NCBI RefSeq assembly: GCF_030816965.1
Contig: NZ_JAUSYQ010000002.1
Coordinates: forward strand, 9,786,001 to 9,850,000
DNA from: Streptomyces canus
GTDB taxonomy: Bacteria; Actinomycetota; Actinomycetes; Streptomycetales; Streptomycetaceae
Length of the DNA: 64,000 nt
Reading direction: 5' to 3'
The position numbers were made by a program, and so were the translations under genes. The stretch's first letter is position 1; every line of letters begins with the position of its first letter. A model generated the notes under the pieces. That model was given only the letters and a program-made list of their open reading frames with translations. It did not search any database and was not told the DNA's origin. Shown here one piece after another: positions 63,864 to 64,000 of the stretch.

Positions 63864-64000
63864 GGCTCCTCCGGCGGCTCCTCGGTCCTCTCCCGATGTC
63901 GACGGGAGAGAGGGAATGCGGAGACTGTAGCGTTTATCAAGAAAGTACGGAACACTCTGACCCCAGGCGAAGCCATTCCCGCATGTTCCAGCGGTGAGGG

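Overview
The window is high-GC DNA typical of a Streptomyces-like actinomycete. Genes are tightly packed, GTG and TTG starts are common, and many neighbours overlap by 4 nt (ATGA or GTGA). Content includes GAF-ANTAR, TetR and WYL regulators, many secreted glycoside hydrolases with ricin-type lectin domains, and an actinobacterial-type [NiFe]-hydrogenase. I see no rRNA, tRNA, CRISPR array, phage gene or intact insertion sequence.

Left flank (1-12.4 kb): a quinone-oxidoreductase-like enzyme, a GAF-ANTAR protein and a SAM methyltransferase come first. They are followed by a minus-strand catabolic operon (9328 to 4400): CocE-type esterase, AMP-forming acyl-CoA synthetase, enoyl-CoA hydratase and SDR, each overlapping the next by 4 nt. 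A TetR gene lies just downstream. The same 28-bp operator-like sequence (23 of 28 positions shared) lies upstream of both the TetR gene and the esterase, so the regulator and its target operon can be paired from sequence. A LysR remnant, a GNAT/alpha-beta hydrolase pair and a divergent WYL regulator follow.

Glycan-degradation island (13.0-31.3 kb): ten consecutive plus-strand genes encode exported enzymes, and every one carries a ricin B (beta-trefoil, QxW) domain. They are two GH54 arabinofuranosidases with opposite domain order, a frameshifted parallel-beta-helix protein, an SGNH esterase, a GH10 xylanase, a GH27 alpha-galactosidase, a GH39-like enzyme, a GH59 galactosidase, a GH29 fucosidase and a CE1-type esterase. 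Hairpins after the xylanase and after the CE1 esterase suggest two transcription units. A LacI-type palindrome lies upstream of the first gene. The island has no transporter or regulator of its own. The enzyme mix fits decorated arabinoxylan, arabinogalactan or pectic side chains.

Hydrogenase locus (31.4-47.1 kb): this is a cytosolic group 1h (high-affinity, actinobacterial-type) [NiFe]-hydrogenase with small and large subunits. It has HypX for aerobic CO-ligand synthesis, an endopeptidase, and HypABFCDE. Between the large subunit and the protease lie four translationally coupled genes of unknown or barely known function. Three further tiny or unknown proteins flank the structural genes. This accessory set is the best candidate in the window for undescribed biology.

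Right flank (47.1-64 kb): hypothetical proteins (one frameshifted), an MpaB/DUF2236-type protein, a 1391-aa secreted GH35 beta-galactosidase ending in a 34-bp perfect palindrome, a PPOX-type flavoprotein and a DUF485-sodium/solute symporter pair. A decayed SDR/TetR divergon follows. The window ends with a five-gene minus-strand operon: acyl-CoA synthetase, histidine phosphatase, thiolase, VanB-type reductase and 3-hydroxyacyl-CoA dehydrogenase. It looks like a carboxylic-acid degradation pathway.
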